The position numbers and the translations under genes were made by a program. The notes under the pieces are model-generated. The model made no database searches. It was given only the letters and a program-made list of their open reading frames with translations, and was not told the DNA's origin. This document shows positions 25,310 to 37,249 of a stretch of 64,000 bases of DNA, piece by piece. Location: the NCBI GenBank assembly GCA_012295275.1, contig CM022672.1, positions 25,160,430 to 25,224,429 of the forward strand, given 5' to 3'. Numbering within the stretch: the stretch's first letter is position 1; every line of letters begins with the position of its first letter. The DNA is from Chrysomallon squamiferum. Lineage: Eukaryota > Mollusca > Gastropoda > Neomphalida > Peltospiridae.

Positions 25310-25770
25310 TCTCGTTACGGATGGGTCACTGTGTAACGTGAAACCTCAACAGGCGTCATTTAAAATAATTGTTGTTTATTATTCTACACCATTTAATATC
25401 GTGAACAAAGATTTATTACGCTTCTGTTGTAATTATAAACAAAATATAATTAAAAGGCGTTCATGCATATATAACATCATTATGCATCGAACATTTCTTC
25501 GCAGTTGGAACAAAGGGATACAGACGAGTAGAAACTCGACGCCAGTGATAATTTGATAGCTGTTATCGAAACGTTCGCAAATTTCGCCTTTAATCACGGA
25601 ACACGTAACAAGTGATGCGATGCGACGGTTTGAAAATTGGCGCTAATTACGGTCTCACTACACAATTAGTTTTGCGTTCGCTCATAACGACAAATTCGTA
25701 ACGACAGTAACAAGATGCCGCTGCGACAGACTGAGAACGGATTAGATACAAATTACACCATGCTGGGAGA
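25310..25770. other. unique island, candidate conserved non-coding element
   Basis: Contains CAAAGATTTATTACG, TGTAATTATAAAC, ATATAATTAAAAG and the near-palindromic ATGCATATATAAC/ATTATGCAT (about 25,463-25,490): homeodomain and POU-like cores. The right half (25,560-25,740) is CpG-containing. No coding frame recognised. Confidence 0.3.
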
Positions 25771-26083
25771 ACAGAAACATTTCATTTCGTCAAATCTCTC
25801 CGATAATTTGGTCCGGCCCTTTCTTCTTCTCTTTGTTTCTCTATTAGCGTTTCTCGGTTTTGTCAAATATTTCCTGTCCTGTTCTCTTACAAATTTAGAC
25901 CATTTTTCATCTTTCTTTTCATTTTCTTCTTCTTCGTTTTCTCTTTGTTTCTGTAAGGGAGACTCTCGGTTTTATTAAATATTTATTCTGAGTCTGTTAG
26001 TATTTAATCAACTATCCATTATCATTTTAATTTTCTCTTTGTTTTTCTGCGTTAGTCTGTTTCCGTCATCCATTTTCATCTTT

Positions 26084-26086
<3 letters not shown>

Positions 26087-26139
<53 letters not shown>

Positions 26140-26173
26140 TTATCTCTTTCTCTCTCTTTCTCTCTCTCTCTGA

Positions 26174-26234
<61 letters not shown>
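26087..26234. repeat. (CT)n tracts in two blocks
   Basis: Perfect CT runs at 26,087-26,134 and 26,177-26,234 separated by an imperfect pyrimidine spacer. They sit within a wider pyrimidine-rich region from about 25,900. Confidence 0.95.
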
Positions 26235-26237
<3 letters not shown>

Positions 26238-26339
26238 CTCTTATTTTTGGTTAGATGTCGTTTCTCTCACTTTTCATTTACAGTAGTAGTGTCTTTCTCT
26301 TACAACCATTCCTTGTCATTGCATAATCAAGTCTGCCTG

Positions 26340-27574
26340 TCTGTCTCGATGTATTGGTATCAGTTTTAACTAGATTATTTAGAGTTGTAAGAATAGCCTC
26401 ACCTGAGGACCAAAGGTGCCTAGGATCGATTAGCGTCGAAGGACACATCGTTTTATTTTATGTTCTGGCTGATTTATATCAAAGACAACGTTTTCGTTTT
26501 ATCTCGAGAGAATGTTCATATAAACTCTTTTGCAGATACTCTGCATCATTCAGCTCTGATAATGAAGGTCACAGACTGTTAATGTTTATTTTTATTTAAA
26601 AATGTATAAATCAGGAGGATGTACGATTAACAAATTGTAGACTGTTTTTGTTGCTATTTAGTGAATAATTATAATATTATTATTTATAGAATTCACTAAA
26701 CCCGCTATATGAATGATTTAAAAATGTTTTAATTAGTAGCAAGTGATATATAATACATGGCTTCCCATAGACAGGAAAACATAATAAACGAGAAGCCAGT
26801 AATGCAGCATTGGCTTGAACGGGATAGAGGACTCTCACGCACGCTAAGAAGAGTTGATCTTCGTACTACTGGATTTAAGTATTTTTTAAGTAAAACGTTT
26901 CTTTCTCTTCACAAACCACTTCTGTGTTTCTTAATGGTCGCAAGTGACGTTCGGCTAAATGGCATCTTGTTTGTTTTGCCAGGCGGGTGACGGGTTTTAT
27001 TATTACTGGTTTTCAGCCATCTGCCAAAACACTAACAACCGTGACACGAAGTAATCCGTTACACGGGTCAAGTATCTGAAAACAGTTTATTTGTTCTATG
27101 ACAGATGTCCACTGTAGCTAACACACAAATACCCACATGTATAGGTAAGTTATTATACTCGGACACGCTGATTATACTAGGATACATACACGTTTATTAT
27201 ACACGCGTATATATAAGTATCCATGTTCACACTTAACTTACAAACGCACAGGTACAGTTAACAAATTGTATTAAAAATATACAGTTTACAACCACATATT
27301 CACATATATGTGCCTTACATACGGACGAATACTCACACACACGTAAACTCTACGGACAACTTACTATGAACAAGATATGCAATGGGTATGCATGTACGTA
27401 TACATATAATATACATTAGCATAATAATTTTGTACGAAAATACAGTTTTGAATCGAAACAAAAATAAATGATAATTTTTTCTCAACAGAGATCTTTGAAT
27501 GATAATACAGCTTTTCTTTAGCAGCGTTTTTGTCTTTGTTAAAACTCAAAGGTCTGACATAAAACTAAAAACTC
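26340..27574. other. unique non-coding sequence
   Basis: 26,380-26,600 and 26,760-27,070 are fairly complex. Open frames of about 80 codons (26,354-26,599; 26,757-26,990, +) show no domain. 27,120-27,340 has degenerate TTATAC/CACA phrases. No gene called. Confidence 0.45.
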
Positions 27575-27690
27575 GAGATTAGTACGATCTGTTATAAGTG
27601 GTTACAGCATTGGCCTGAGGTGTGATAGATAACAGGATCGATTCATCCTTGGAGGCTGTTTCGTGTCCAGTCACACACCATTACAAAAGG
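27575..27690 (+). mobile_element. tRNA-derived SINE (5' head)
   Basis: GTTATAAGTGGTTACAG (27,591-27,607) resembles an A box with the tRNA D-loop continuation. GGATCGATTCA (27,635-27,645) matches the B-box consensus GGTTCGANTCC at 9 of 11 positions. Spacing fits a tRNA-related promoter. The downstream body merges into AT-rich DNA, and no acceptor stem closes. Confidence 0.6.
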
Positions 27691-28226
27691 CCACTGATTA
27701 TGATTTCCAGTTTATGGAAAGTTACATATTAAAATTGTTTGATTAGGTTTGGACAAAAAAGAAAAACGTATCGGGTTTCATATGAAGATTAAAATTTATG
27801 TGCGAAATACAGAATATTTAACATCCGACAGGTGGTGAAAAAAAACAAACAACAACAATAATAAGAAAAGAAGAAAAAAAAGACTTACTGGTATTTTAAG
27901 AAAAATAAATGTACCATTAAGATAAATTCTGTATATTTTATTTTTACTGATGTTTACTACTAATCGACAAAATTTTAAAGTTAACTGCAAGATACGAACT
28001 AAAAACAGTTTTCACACCCTTTAGAATTATAAACATGAACAATCACATGTAACGAAGTTTACATTATTTACAAAAAAATGCTCCGACTTTCTTTATTTTT
28101 CTTACATCCTTTCTCGTTGTTATTTTATTTTTCTTGAGTTCCACTCCCTCACTGCGTCTGTCAGTTTTAATATCACGAGATTATTTTACTTTATGCACGA
28201 GATTACTACACTTTATGTACGTCAAG

Positions 28227-28240
28227 GTTGCCTTGGCAAC
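28227..28240. promoter_or_regulatory. RFX X-box (perfect palindrome)
   Basis: GTTGCCTTGGCAAC is an exact inverted repeat of GTTGCC with a 2-bp spacer, the ideal RFX dimer site. It lies in a short complex patch (28,140-28,260). Confidence 0.6.
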
Positions 28241-28340
28241 GCTCCTGTGGTCTTCATAAATTCTATATTGCATATATCCAAGATTTTAATCAAAGTTTCG
28301 CAGTACATCCATATGTTCAGAAGTTATAATGATTCGTCGA

Positions 28341-28373
28341 TGAGAGAGAGAGAGAGTGAGTGAGTGAGTGAGT

Positions 28374-28463
<90 letters not shown>
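28341..28463. repeat. (GA)n with internal (GAGT)n
   Basis: A short GA run, five or six GAGT units, then about 42 GA units. Degenerate GAGA/CACA sequence continues to about 28,720. Confidence 0.95.
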
Positions 28464-28465
<2 letters not shown>

Positions 28466-28779
28466 GAGATAGACAGAAACGGAAAGATATAGAGACACAT
28501 TAAAGAAACGTTTAGAGAAAGGCAGTTAGGTTCAGAGAAACAGGCTGAGAGAGAATAACCAAGAAAGAGACAGAGAAAGAGATAAAAATGAAGAACACAC
28601 ATTCACACACACATTTAGACACAAACACATATACCTACAAACACGTTCATTCACATTCACACCTACACATACACACTGAGAAACACCTACACACACACAC
28701 ACACTTCAAATAAATAAAACAAAAAATAATAAAAAGATAAAAACACCCCCACCTCCACACAAAAAGAACTCTAGGTCGT

Positions 28780-29060
28780 CATAACCTTTCACTTGAAGCA
28801 GGAGGCGGCGTACATCAAAGTGATCACCTGGCAAATATCGAGCTCGGGCGAGTTCTTGCAAATTGCGGTGATACAACTACGTCAGTGTTACGTTTCAGCA
28901 AGCCGGTGCGTGCTAGCGCTTTGTTCTTCGACACGTGCTTTTCACTCGCCTGTCTCCCCCGCTTGTTAGGAAATAGAATGGTTTTGACAGGTGGGGGCAA
29001 TTTATCCAGCCTCTTTGTTACCGCCCATATTAACTCAATGTAGAATAACATGCATGCTAT
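28780..29060. other. unique island, candidate conserved non-coding element
   Basis: The least AT-rich block of the middle window. It has ACATCAAAGTGATCACC (TCF-like), TTGACAGGTGGGGGCAATTTATCC and CTCTTTGTTACCGCCC. A 75-codon - frame (29,051-28,824) has no recognised domain. Confidence 0.3.
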
Positions 29061-29099
29061 ATTACAGCGTATATCTGCAATATACTGAGTGTTTTACTT

Positions 29100-29298
29100 A
29101 AATTAACTACTGCGCCTCTCTATCTTCGGCTGAGTTCTCTTGTGAAGTCTGAAGTTTTGCGCAAGATATGCCTATAGAAGCTTAAATAGTTCTGATGGAA
29201 AAAGTGTGCTAACCTTAGACCTTTAATTCACGTAAATACAATGAGAGACGTTGACAAAAAATCATACAGTATCTATTCAAAATTTTAAAATGATCCAG

Positions 29299-29329
<31 letters not shown>

Positions 29330-30585
29330 TTTAAATAATAAATGAACAAATTATATAAATATATATTAACACTGCCAAATAATAAATGAACAAATGAACA
29401 AATGAACAAATAAATAAATAAATAAGTAAGTAAGTAAGTAAATAAATAAAAATCCCAGTTTTTAAAAGCAGGGTCCGCACCAACACAATTACTTACTCTT
29501 ATATACTTACTTTTTACCCCGTATAATAAACAAATGTTTTTTTTGTTGCTTTTTTTGTTGTTGTTTTTTTTTTTTCTCAGCAACGACATCATGGACAACT
29601 TGTCAAGGCAAACAGTTTCTCTACTCAATCGTGACGGAATCATGTTTGACATAAGCATGTTAATACACATTCCAGTTGTGTATCTGCAAGACAATCCTGG
29701 TTTGCACTAGATCCTGAGAGACACATATACTGCAACAGTTAGTGTTAGTGAGCAATGTCTGGGGAACACTGACAACAGAACGGGGCAGTGATAATGGCAA
29801 AACGCAGATATGATAAAATTATAATGTGGTTAAACTGTAGAATGATTCAGTTATTGTTGCTTATTAATCGTTGCTTTTTATCATAAAGATAAATAATAAA
29901 TAAATAAATAAATAAATAAACAAATAAATAAATAAATAAATAAACAAATAAATAAATAAATAAACAATAATAAAAATTAATAATATAAAAGTAAATGAAA
30001 AGGCCAAATATAAGCTAGATAATAGATATAATGTAACAAAACCCCAGAAACATCTTGCACGCGCACACAAGAAACATACACACAAAACTTATCCAAATAT
30101 AACATAAAATTTTATTTAATTAACTCTCCCAAAAAACAGAAAACAACCAAAAAAAAAACAAAAAAAAAAAACATCGTGTTATATTTCATAATTTTCTGGA
30201 ATTATTCAGTATATGTAATGTAGAAAACAGGTTCTATAATGAACCTGTCGATTCAGTTATCTAATCTTTCAAATTTATTTTCATCTCTTTATGTCGAACA
30301 TAAAGGATCCTTCTTGTTGATTCCTGAACAGTTTATATATATAATGTTTTAATTTCAGTACTGCTATCTCATTTTGTGTGTAATAATTACATAAATCTTA
30401 AATAACTCATAAAAAACAAAAACAGAAAACGAGCACCTAAGGAATTGAAGACTGTTAGAACGTGACCACAATATTAATTATAATCTATTTACGTATTCAA
30501 AGGAATGAAACTGGAGATAAATTTATGATAAAGTATGACGTTAACATTCCCTTGAGTGTATGTAGGTATATGACTATTGACGTCT

Positions 30586-30587
<2 letters not shown>
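29100..30587. repeat. AT-rich block with AAAT/GAAC and AAAT/AAAC tetranucleotide tracts
   Basis: (A)17-TATA at about 29,300; GAACAAAT/AAAT/AAGT units at 29,380-29,450; (AAAT)n with AAAC interruptions at 29,886-29,965; A-runs at 30,145-30,170. A 159-codon - frame (29,694-29,215) is largely translated AT-rich repeat, and its unique N-terminal part (about 40 residues) is unrecognised. Confidence 0.65.
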
Positions 30588-30616
<29 letters not shown>

Positions 30617-30630
30617 ATATAATATATGTA
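30588..30630. repeat. (TA)n microsatellite
   Basis: About 12 TA units followed by AATAT variants. Confidence 0.9.
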
Positions 30631-31035
30631 TACGTGCCATGTCATTCTGACCCATTATCTTCTTAAGTTTAGAATCTCAATTATTAAAACGCATATTATC
30701 TAAGTAAATACGTTTATAAAATCTCAGACACATCTGCAAAACTTAGACATACACACACATACACATACAACACATAAAACACACACACCTTCACGCACAG
30801 ACACAGTGACACAAAAACGTTTATTATGTTATTATGATACATAAATGGCAAAATTTAACTATAAAACCAAGTACCACAAGTAGCAGATTCGTTTCAGATA
30901 TAAATGTACATAAATCAATAAAACACCATCCATATATTTTATTCCAGAGCAAGAAAAAGGTAACCGATATGATTAACTTTCGGTAACTTGTCGAGAAGAG
31001 AAAAATAATCGTCGACTCTGTTCCTCTTAATAAGA

Positions 31036-31861
31036 TACAGTGGACTCTCCATTTATTGAACTAAAAGGCGATGTGGTGTCTGTTGATGCTAAAAAATGTC
31101 CTCGCAGAATAATGCCTGGAGTACAGAGAAACTGAATTGACAGTATTGAAATTGAAATGACATTTTACTATCAGGTGTCTTATGACGGTAATATTATATT
31201 TCAGTAATTCAAATATTTTAATATTTTTGATTCAACAGTAGGAAATATTTAATGCCTTGACCATATTTAATAATCTAAATTATATTAAATGTGAAAATAT
31301 AATATTTTGTTTTAGTTTATAGAAGAATCGAACTTCTTTTATAACATTCGAGGGAAAAAGCAGCTTTTTGCTGGTACCAATAGACAGATTTTATAATATT
31401 ATATTTAAAAATTTAACACTTATCATTATAAAACGGACAAGAAGTAAAATTGTGTCGATTTTGTATCCTATTTTACCGAAGAGTCGGATGATAACAAATT
31501 CTGAAATTTAAAAACTTGTTTTTAATGTAAAGAACATTTCCACCAATTTTTTTCGCTAAATCCAAGATTCGTTTGATTTAATCTATTTATCCAAATATGT
31601 GGACACACATATTTCAGTAATTCAAATTGAACTTTAACAAATGTCAAAATAACAGTTTATATTAATAGTTACTATTTTTACTACAGATAATAAATTTCAG
31701 GTTTTCGTTAACAGAGGGTTTACTGTATTTTCAACTTGCGAGGATATGACAGAAAAACGTAAAATGCACATGGCAAACGTTATAAACGAAAGTATATATT
31801 AATAAAAAATGTACAGAAACAAAATATTTTCACGTGTTCGTTAACAGAGGGTTTACTGTAG
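31036..31861. mobile_element. pogo/mariner-like MITE, degenerate
   Basis: The left end reads TACAGTGGACTCTCCATTTA (31,036). The right end, on the opposite strand, reads TACAGTAAACCCTCTGTTAA (complement ending at 31,727, and again at 31,860). Terminal inverted repeats starting TACAGT with CTCT at the same offset are usual in pogo-type elements inserted at TA. No transposase frame is present, so the element is non-autonomous. The right terminus is duplicated. Confidence 0.5.
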
Positions 31862-31940
31862 TTTCAAGACGCGAGGACGTGAAAGAACAATGTAAAAGTG
31901 AGCGTGGCAGATCTTATAAATCAGTCTCTTTACAACTGCA
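31704..31940. repeat. tandem duplication of MITE right end, period 133 bp
   Basis: TTCGTTAACAGAGGGTTTAC occurs at 31,704 and 31,837. Similarity continues past the element end through TTTCAA..GCGAGGA..TGA.AGAA..ATGTAAAA..GGCA.A..TTATAAA.. for about 90 bp. The copied unit therefore includes flanking DNA. Confidence 0.75.
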
Positions 31941-32305
31941 CTGAGACAGTTTTATACACCAGTTTTGATTGCTTTTCTGCAGGCATGTCATTTGTATCAT
32001 GCCGTCGTGACAGTGAAAGCGTTCCAGTTGTATCAACAATCGAGAACTGTTACAGATAAAACGACAGAGCAAATTGCTTTGGGAAATACCGAACGATTTC
32101 CAGAGCTTAGTTATTATGATTGTTCTCCGAATTCTGTGATGACGATGATGATGGTGGTTATAATAGTAATAATAATACTGATGATGATGATAACTGATAT
32201 ATATAACGACGATGATGATGATAATAATAATAGTAGTAGTAGCAGTAGTAGTAGTAGTAATAATAGTAATTGTAGTGGTAGTGTTGTAGCTATAGCATTA
32301 GTAAT
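31941..32305. repeat. unique sequence then degenerate (ATG/AAT/AGT)n
   Basis: A complex patch at 31,960-32,120, then triplets shifting from GATGATG through AATAAT to TAGTAGTAG (32,136-32,290). The 148-codon + frame is mostly this repeat. Confidence 0.7.
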
Positions 32306-32590
32306 CGTAATAAAAGTAGTAACTGTCGAAACAAATAACAGAAATGGAAACAGATATTATTATATTAATTTAATCAATAAATATCTACTTGTGTACAACT
32401 TACTCATATAAATGCTACTTGAAATTTAAGTATTATACAAATAATATTGCGTTTCAATTCATCAGAGTATCATTCTGACAATCTTTAAACTTTGAAAATA
32501 CGTGGTTAAATAGAATAAATTATAAATTTATCCAGTTTCAAAAAGTAATAATAGCAACATCTATCATAGTAATACAAATGCATTTTTAAT

Positions 32591-32591
<1 letters not shown>

Positions 32592-32665
<74 letters not shown>
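32592..32665. repeat. (CT)n tract
   Basis: About 37 perfect CT units. Confidence 0.95.
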
Positions 32666-32672
<7 letters not shown>

Positions 32673-32954
32673 CAGTTTCCAGTGACATGAAGATTAATCG
32701 CTGAGAAGCACAGATAACGCAGACCAGGTGGACCGCCTAAAACGTTTTCAACTTGTCTAACAAAGCAAATGATCTTTGAAGTGGGCTCCCGCTGTAGGCA
32801 AGAATGCTACTTAGTTTAAAAAATGTTTTGAGAAACATCAGCATATGCAGGAGTGTGTGTGTGATGAAGCAGAATGTTTGTTCTCTTCATCGATCAAATG
32901 AGGCCCACTTTCAATTTAAAGTGAAGAAAGATATAGCACATGTTTTATAGCACA

Positions 32955-33540
32955 TTGTGGAGTGATGTGGTATGGTTTAGTGTCATGTAGTGTAGTTTAT
33001 AACAGTGCTGGGTAGTGTCAAAGGAGTATAGTGTAGCATAATATAGACTAGATTAATGTAGTATAGTATAGTGTCGTATAGCATAGCATAGTGCTGTATG
33101 GGGTAGCATAGTGTAGTGTAATGTCGTATGGTACAATGTAGAGAAGTGTGTTGCAGTGTAGTGTAGTTTTATATCGTGTAGTGTTTTTTTGTGTTGTTTA
33201 TATAATGTAAATTTCCGTGTTCTTTATTGAACGGCAGAATAATGTTATGATGTTATAGTCCAGTGTAGTGCAGTTCAATATAGTATAATATAATATAGTA
33301 TAGTGTAGTATAGTGTAATGCTGCAATAATTTAGTATAGTATTATGCAGTATAGTATAGTATAGTAAAGTATAATGTAATATAAATAGTTTAGTATAGTA
33401 AAGTATAGTGTAATGCTGTAATAATGCAGTAAACTGTAGTATAGTGTGGTGTAATATAGTGTGGTGCAGTTTAATACAGTGCAGCCTAGAGTTATATAAT
33501 GAAAATGAGGTTTAATATAATGAACGCTAGTGCAATCTTA
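32955..33540. repeat. degenerate pentanucleotide array (TAGTR/AGTAT)n with 95-bp higher-order unit
   Basis: About 580 bp built from TAGTG, TAGTA, TAGCA and similar 5-mers, interrupted by a unique patch at 33,185-33,245. The phrase AGTATAGTGTAATGCTG occurs at 33,307 and 33,402 with similar flanks, giving a 95-bp higher-order repeat. Confidence 0.85.
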
Positions 33541-34858
33541 TACAGGGTATTATAAAGGGGTATAATACTAAGCTGACCAAGGCACATCAGTACAACACGA
33601 TCCAGGTTAAAAGTCCATCATCCGAAATAATAAAAGCTTTGAAAACCAACCTTTTGTTTTGTTTTGCATATAACTTCAGTAAATAATTGTATACAGATAT
33701 CGTCGGTCGAATTAAGATCCATTATAAATAATCTCCAAGGATTTCAAACGACGGATCGCTGACCTGTGTAGTGTTGTGTGATGTGATTCATGTGATGTGG
33801 TTTACTGTAACAATAAAGTGTTACGTAATTTCACGTAATAGACTGTATTATCAGTTCATGTGTGAACTAGTTTTTCGCTAATCTGTGCTTGACCGTTGTT
33901 TTGTTTCTGTTTCATAGAGAATGCCTGTTATATCTGATTTTGTGTTTGTATATACTGTACAGAAAACTGGTATTTATGTATTTATCTGTGATGTTTGTAT
34001 CTATGAGTTATGTATGTATGAATACCAGTGTGTCTGCAGGTCTGCGCGCGCGCGGCGTGTTTAAGTTTGTATAAATGTATGTACGTACATGTGTTTTTGT
34101 GCGTATTTGTGTATGCATGTATACTTGTATGTTTGTACTTACGTGTTTTGACGTGTGGCGTTTCTGCTTATTCGTTTATAACCACATGCGAAACTGTTTA
34201 TAAAGTATATGTATCCATATATTTATATTTATGCAGACACATTATATTAAATATTATTTGTATTATAAATGACAGATGGGTATCATACTTGAGATATAAA
34301 ATGAATTAGTTATAAAAAGACCACGGAGTGGCTGTTTCCGTCACCTTGATGTGACCCTCGATTCTGTATGCTGTTTATGATGATGCTGTTATTACAGTCC
34401 TCGTGTGGCGACGTCTCTATCAGTTGTTACATCTGGTGTACTGCGGAATGAAGACGTCAGCGCTGACAGTCATGCTGATGTTTGAATACTTTGAAAATAT
34501 TTTCTTGTATTATCAGTACAGCTGTGTTGACAACTGTTACAGTTTAAAATGAATTATTGAGTTATATTTTTCAGATGTTTAGATAAAGAGAATAATTTGT
34601 TTCATTGTTCGTATGTATACACATATAAGATATTGTAAATACTGAACAGATAAAGTAAAAAATAAATTAAAAATTAAAAAATTAAATAAGAAATATTTAA
34701 AAACAATTCCGATTAATAAATGATGCAAAAAGTTAAATCTTTCATAAATATTGATGTTACAAAAAGTTATAAATTATAAAACTTTACAGAAACATTCTGA
34801 CTACTGAATATTATTGTTGTAGTTTCCTTATCTTTATTTCTGTAAATTATATGCCTTT
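33541..34858. other. unique and AT-rich non-coding sequence
   Basis: Includes a GTAT/TGTA-like degenerate tract at 34,000-34,140 with GCGCGCGCGC at 34,043. A complex patch lies at 34,320-34,470. No gene recognised. Confidence 0.5.
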
Positions 34859-34859
34859 C

Positions 34860-34906
<47 letters not shown>
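34859..34906. repeat. (AAT)n microsatellite
   Basis: About 16 perfect units, followed by a 23-bp A run at about 34,940-34,962. Confidence 0.95.
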
Positions 34907-34909
<3 letters not shown>

Positions 34910-35039
34910 TAGTTATATTATCAGCAGCCTCATTCACACAAAAAAAAAAAAAAAAAAAAAAATCGAATAAATATAAAAATAAAAAAAAGAGCAAAGAAAA
35001 AAACAACCAGCAGCTGCAGCAGAAGAACAAAAAATTCAG

Positions 35040-35570
35040 GCCATCAACAGATGAACTCTGTCATTTTCATTTCAGTTTCTGCTCACTCTATTAGCCCGTG
35101 CAATAAGCAGTAGTCTGCGAAAACATTAACTGTTTCGAAAATACCCAATTCACAAAACTAGATCACGTGCTGACCTATCGTCATATCTCGTGCCAGTTTT
35201 CGGCAAGCGGGAATTTTGATCACATCACGTGACCTCATCATTATGCGGTTTCGGATGGCGAATCCATACAAAAACGTGACACGAGGTCGTAACCATTATC
35301 AGTTCATTAACATAATTAATTTAAAAAAAGAAGTAATTAGGAGTCTCGCCAGTATTCGACGCCTAATCCTGACAGGTGTAATATATTTCGTATGTTCTGC
35401 TTTGCGTCAAGAACGGATGTTTTATGACGGTGAAAAAGGAACAGCAGATGTAGCACGTGCGTGCAAGATCCTCATAAATAAAGCACACACTTGTCACTGG
35501 CGTGAGAATTCATGTAAAACAATTGAATGTAGAAAATCTATTTTTGACAGCCAGGCCGCCATTTTTTTTC
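35040..35570 (+). other. unique island with 126-codon open frame and YY1-like site
   Basis: Complex block with ATTAACATAATTAATTTA and AAGTAATTAGG homeodomain-type cores, CACGTGA and TGACAGG. The + frame 35,216-35,593 stays open for about 126 codons (basic, Ile/Arg-rich) but contains no domain I recognise, so coding status is undecided. GCCGCCATTTTT (35,555-35,566) gives ATGGCGGC on the - strand, the YY1 core. Confidence 0.3.
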
Positions 35571-35590
35571 TTTCTTCCTCGTTACTTTAT

Positions 35591-35732
35591 TTTATTTTAT
35601 TTTATTATTATCATAGTGTAGTTAATTTAATTATAGTTTGAAATATATATAATGGAAAATATAATGATTATAAAAAAAAAAAAAAAAAAGGGGTTGAGAG
35701 ATATACCTTTTATGATCTTAAATGAAAATATG

Positions 35733-35780
<48 letters not shown>

Positions 35781-35808
35781 CAAAATAAAATGTATGTTGC
35801 TGCTAACC

Positions 35809-35856
<48 letters not shown>

Positions 35857-35884
35857 TAATAATAATAATAATGATGATGATGAT
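35591..35884. repeat. (TTTTA)n, poly(A), (CT)n, (AAT)n and (ATG)n cluster
   Basis: TTTTA units (35,591-35,612), 17 A (about 35,672), CT run 35,735-35,780, AAT units 35,810-35,869, ATG units to 35,884. Polytyrosine/leucine/isoleucine frames are artefacts. Confidence 0.9.
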
Positions 35885-35929
35885 GATAACAACAACAGTA
35901 ATAATGAAACAAAACAAATTAGCTGCAGA

Positions 35930-36115
35930 TATAATGGTGGTAGGAGTAATAATAGTAGTAGTAGTTGTAGAAGTAGTGAAAATAGCTGTAATACTGGTAG
36001 TAGTAGTAGCAACAGCAGTAGTAACACTAGTAGTAGTACTAGCAGAGGTAGTAATGGAAGTAGTAGTAGTAACAATAGCACTATAAAAAGTAGTAGAAGT
36101 AACAGTAACAATGGT
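35930..36115. repeat. degenerate (GTA/AGT)n trinucleotide tract
   Basis: About 180 bp of TAGTAG/GTAGTA triplets with AAC, GAA and CTG variants, open as Val/Ile or Leu strings on both strands. Confidence 0.85.
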
Positions 36116-36571
36116 ATAAGTATTGGTATGTTAGCTGAAAAGTCGTAAAACAAATATTCATTCATATAGCGAGCGTGATGACACAACAAAACATTTGCTG
36201 AATAACCTACTCGTGTGAAATAGAGTAATTAACGCTGTAAGTCAACTTGCGCTGACAGTGTAACGATATAATGGTTTCTGTGTGACGTCTGGTATGTCAA
36301 ATCTTTGTCCTCGATGACCAGTAATTTGTAATATATACGACGGATGAAAACGTTTATTTCACAGTAGTAAGACAATTAACTTATTATTTTTACTTAATAT
36401 TTATATTAGCCATGTTGGTAATATTAATATTATAAATCATATTTATGCTTTTAGCGACAATTACGTAAATTATATATTTATCATGTAAAAGCGTACAAAA
36501 TGTAAAACAAACAAATAAACAACAAAAAAAAAAAAAATAATTAAAAAATAACAACAAAAACAACAACAACG
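36116..36571. other. AT-rich non-coding sequence
   Basis: A short complex patch at 36,120-36,330, otherwise AT-rich. No feature. Confidence 0.55.
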
Positions 36572-36700
36572 TAATAATAAATTATAATAATGATAATAAT
36601 AATAGTAATAATGAGAATAATGATAATAATAATGACAATAACAGTAACAATGATGATAATGGTAGTGATAATGATCATGGTAATCTTGATAATGATTATA
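36572..36700. repeat. degenerate (AAT/ATG)n tract
   Basis: Mixed AATAAT, GATAAT, GTAACA triplets on a 3-bp grid, with a short (TA)n at about 36,746-36,760. Confidence 0.85.
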
Positions 36701-36939
36701 AGTAAGCGAAACATAAATAAATATATATTTAAAATTACCAGCACATATATATATATATATCATTTATTATTATATATACATTACAATAACAAAATCGATC
36801 GTATCTTCAAATACCGGAAGTCCATAGACAATGGCAGTTAACGATAAACAAACATGTTCGTTAAAAATAATCGGAAGTCAGTTTTCAGCGAACTTTATCA
36901 GTATCAGCCCTATCCCCTTTAAAAAAAAAAAAAAAACAA

Positions 36940-37140
36940 AAAATCAATATTTTGTCCCCTAGAGTTTATCTGTCAGTCATCATCAGAGTTTAAAACTGTC
37001 GCCATGATGACCCCGCCTGATTATTCCGTTCACGGTCGACCTCCATTGATTAATATCTCAAATGCTGACAATAGTTGGTTCGTGTCGTGTCCAAAGTTAA
37101 TGCAATCCTCTTTATCAACAGCATTGGTTCCTAAACCCAT
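36940..37140. other. unique island, candidate regulatory element
   Basis: Balanced composition with GTCGCCATGATGACCCCGCC, CCATTGATTAATATC and CGGTCGACC. Not coding in any frame. Confidence 0.25.
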
Positions 37141-37249
37141 CTAATTCAGTTTGCCAATTGTTCGCCAAAGTAAGAACACTGTCAGTTTTAGATTGCAAGA
37201 TGCATTCTGATCCGAATCTAATCTGACAGGGTCAAGGAGGTAAGGTCGC

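Noticed and set aside
34327-34377. A/B-box-like pair (GGAGTGGCTG, CCCTCGATTCT)
   Set aside because: Only 7 of 11 B-box positions match and there is no tRNA-like arm; too weak for a SINE call.
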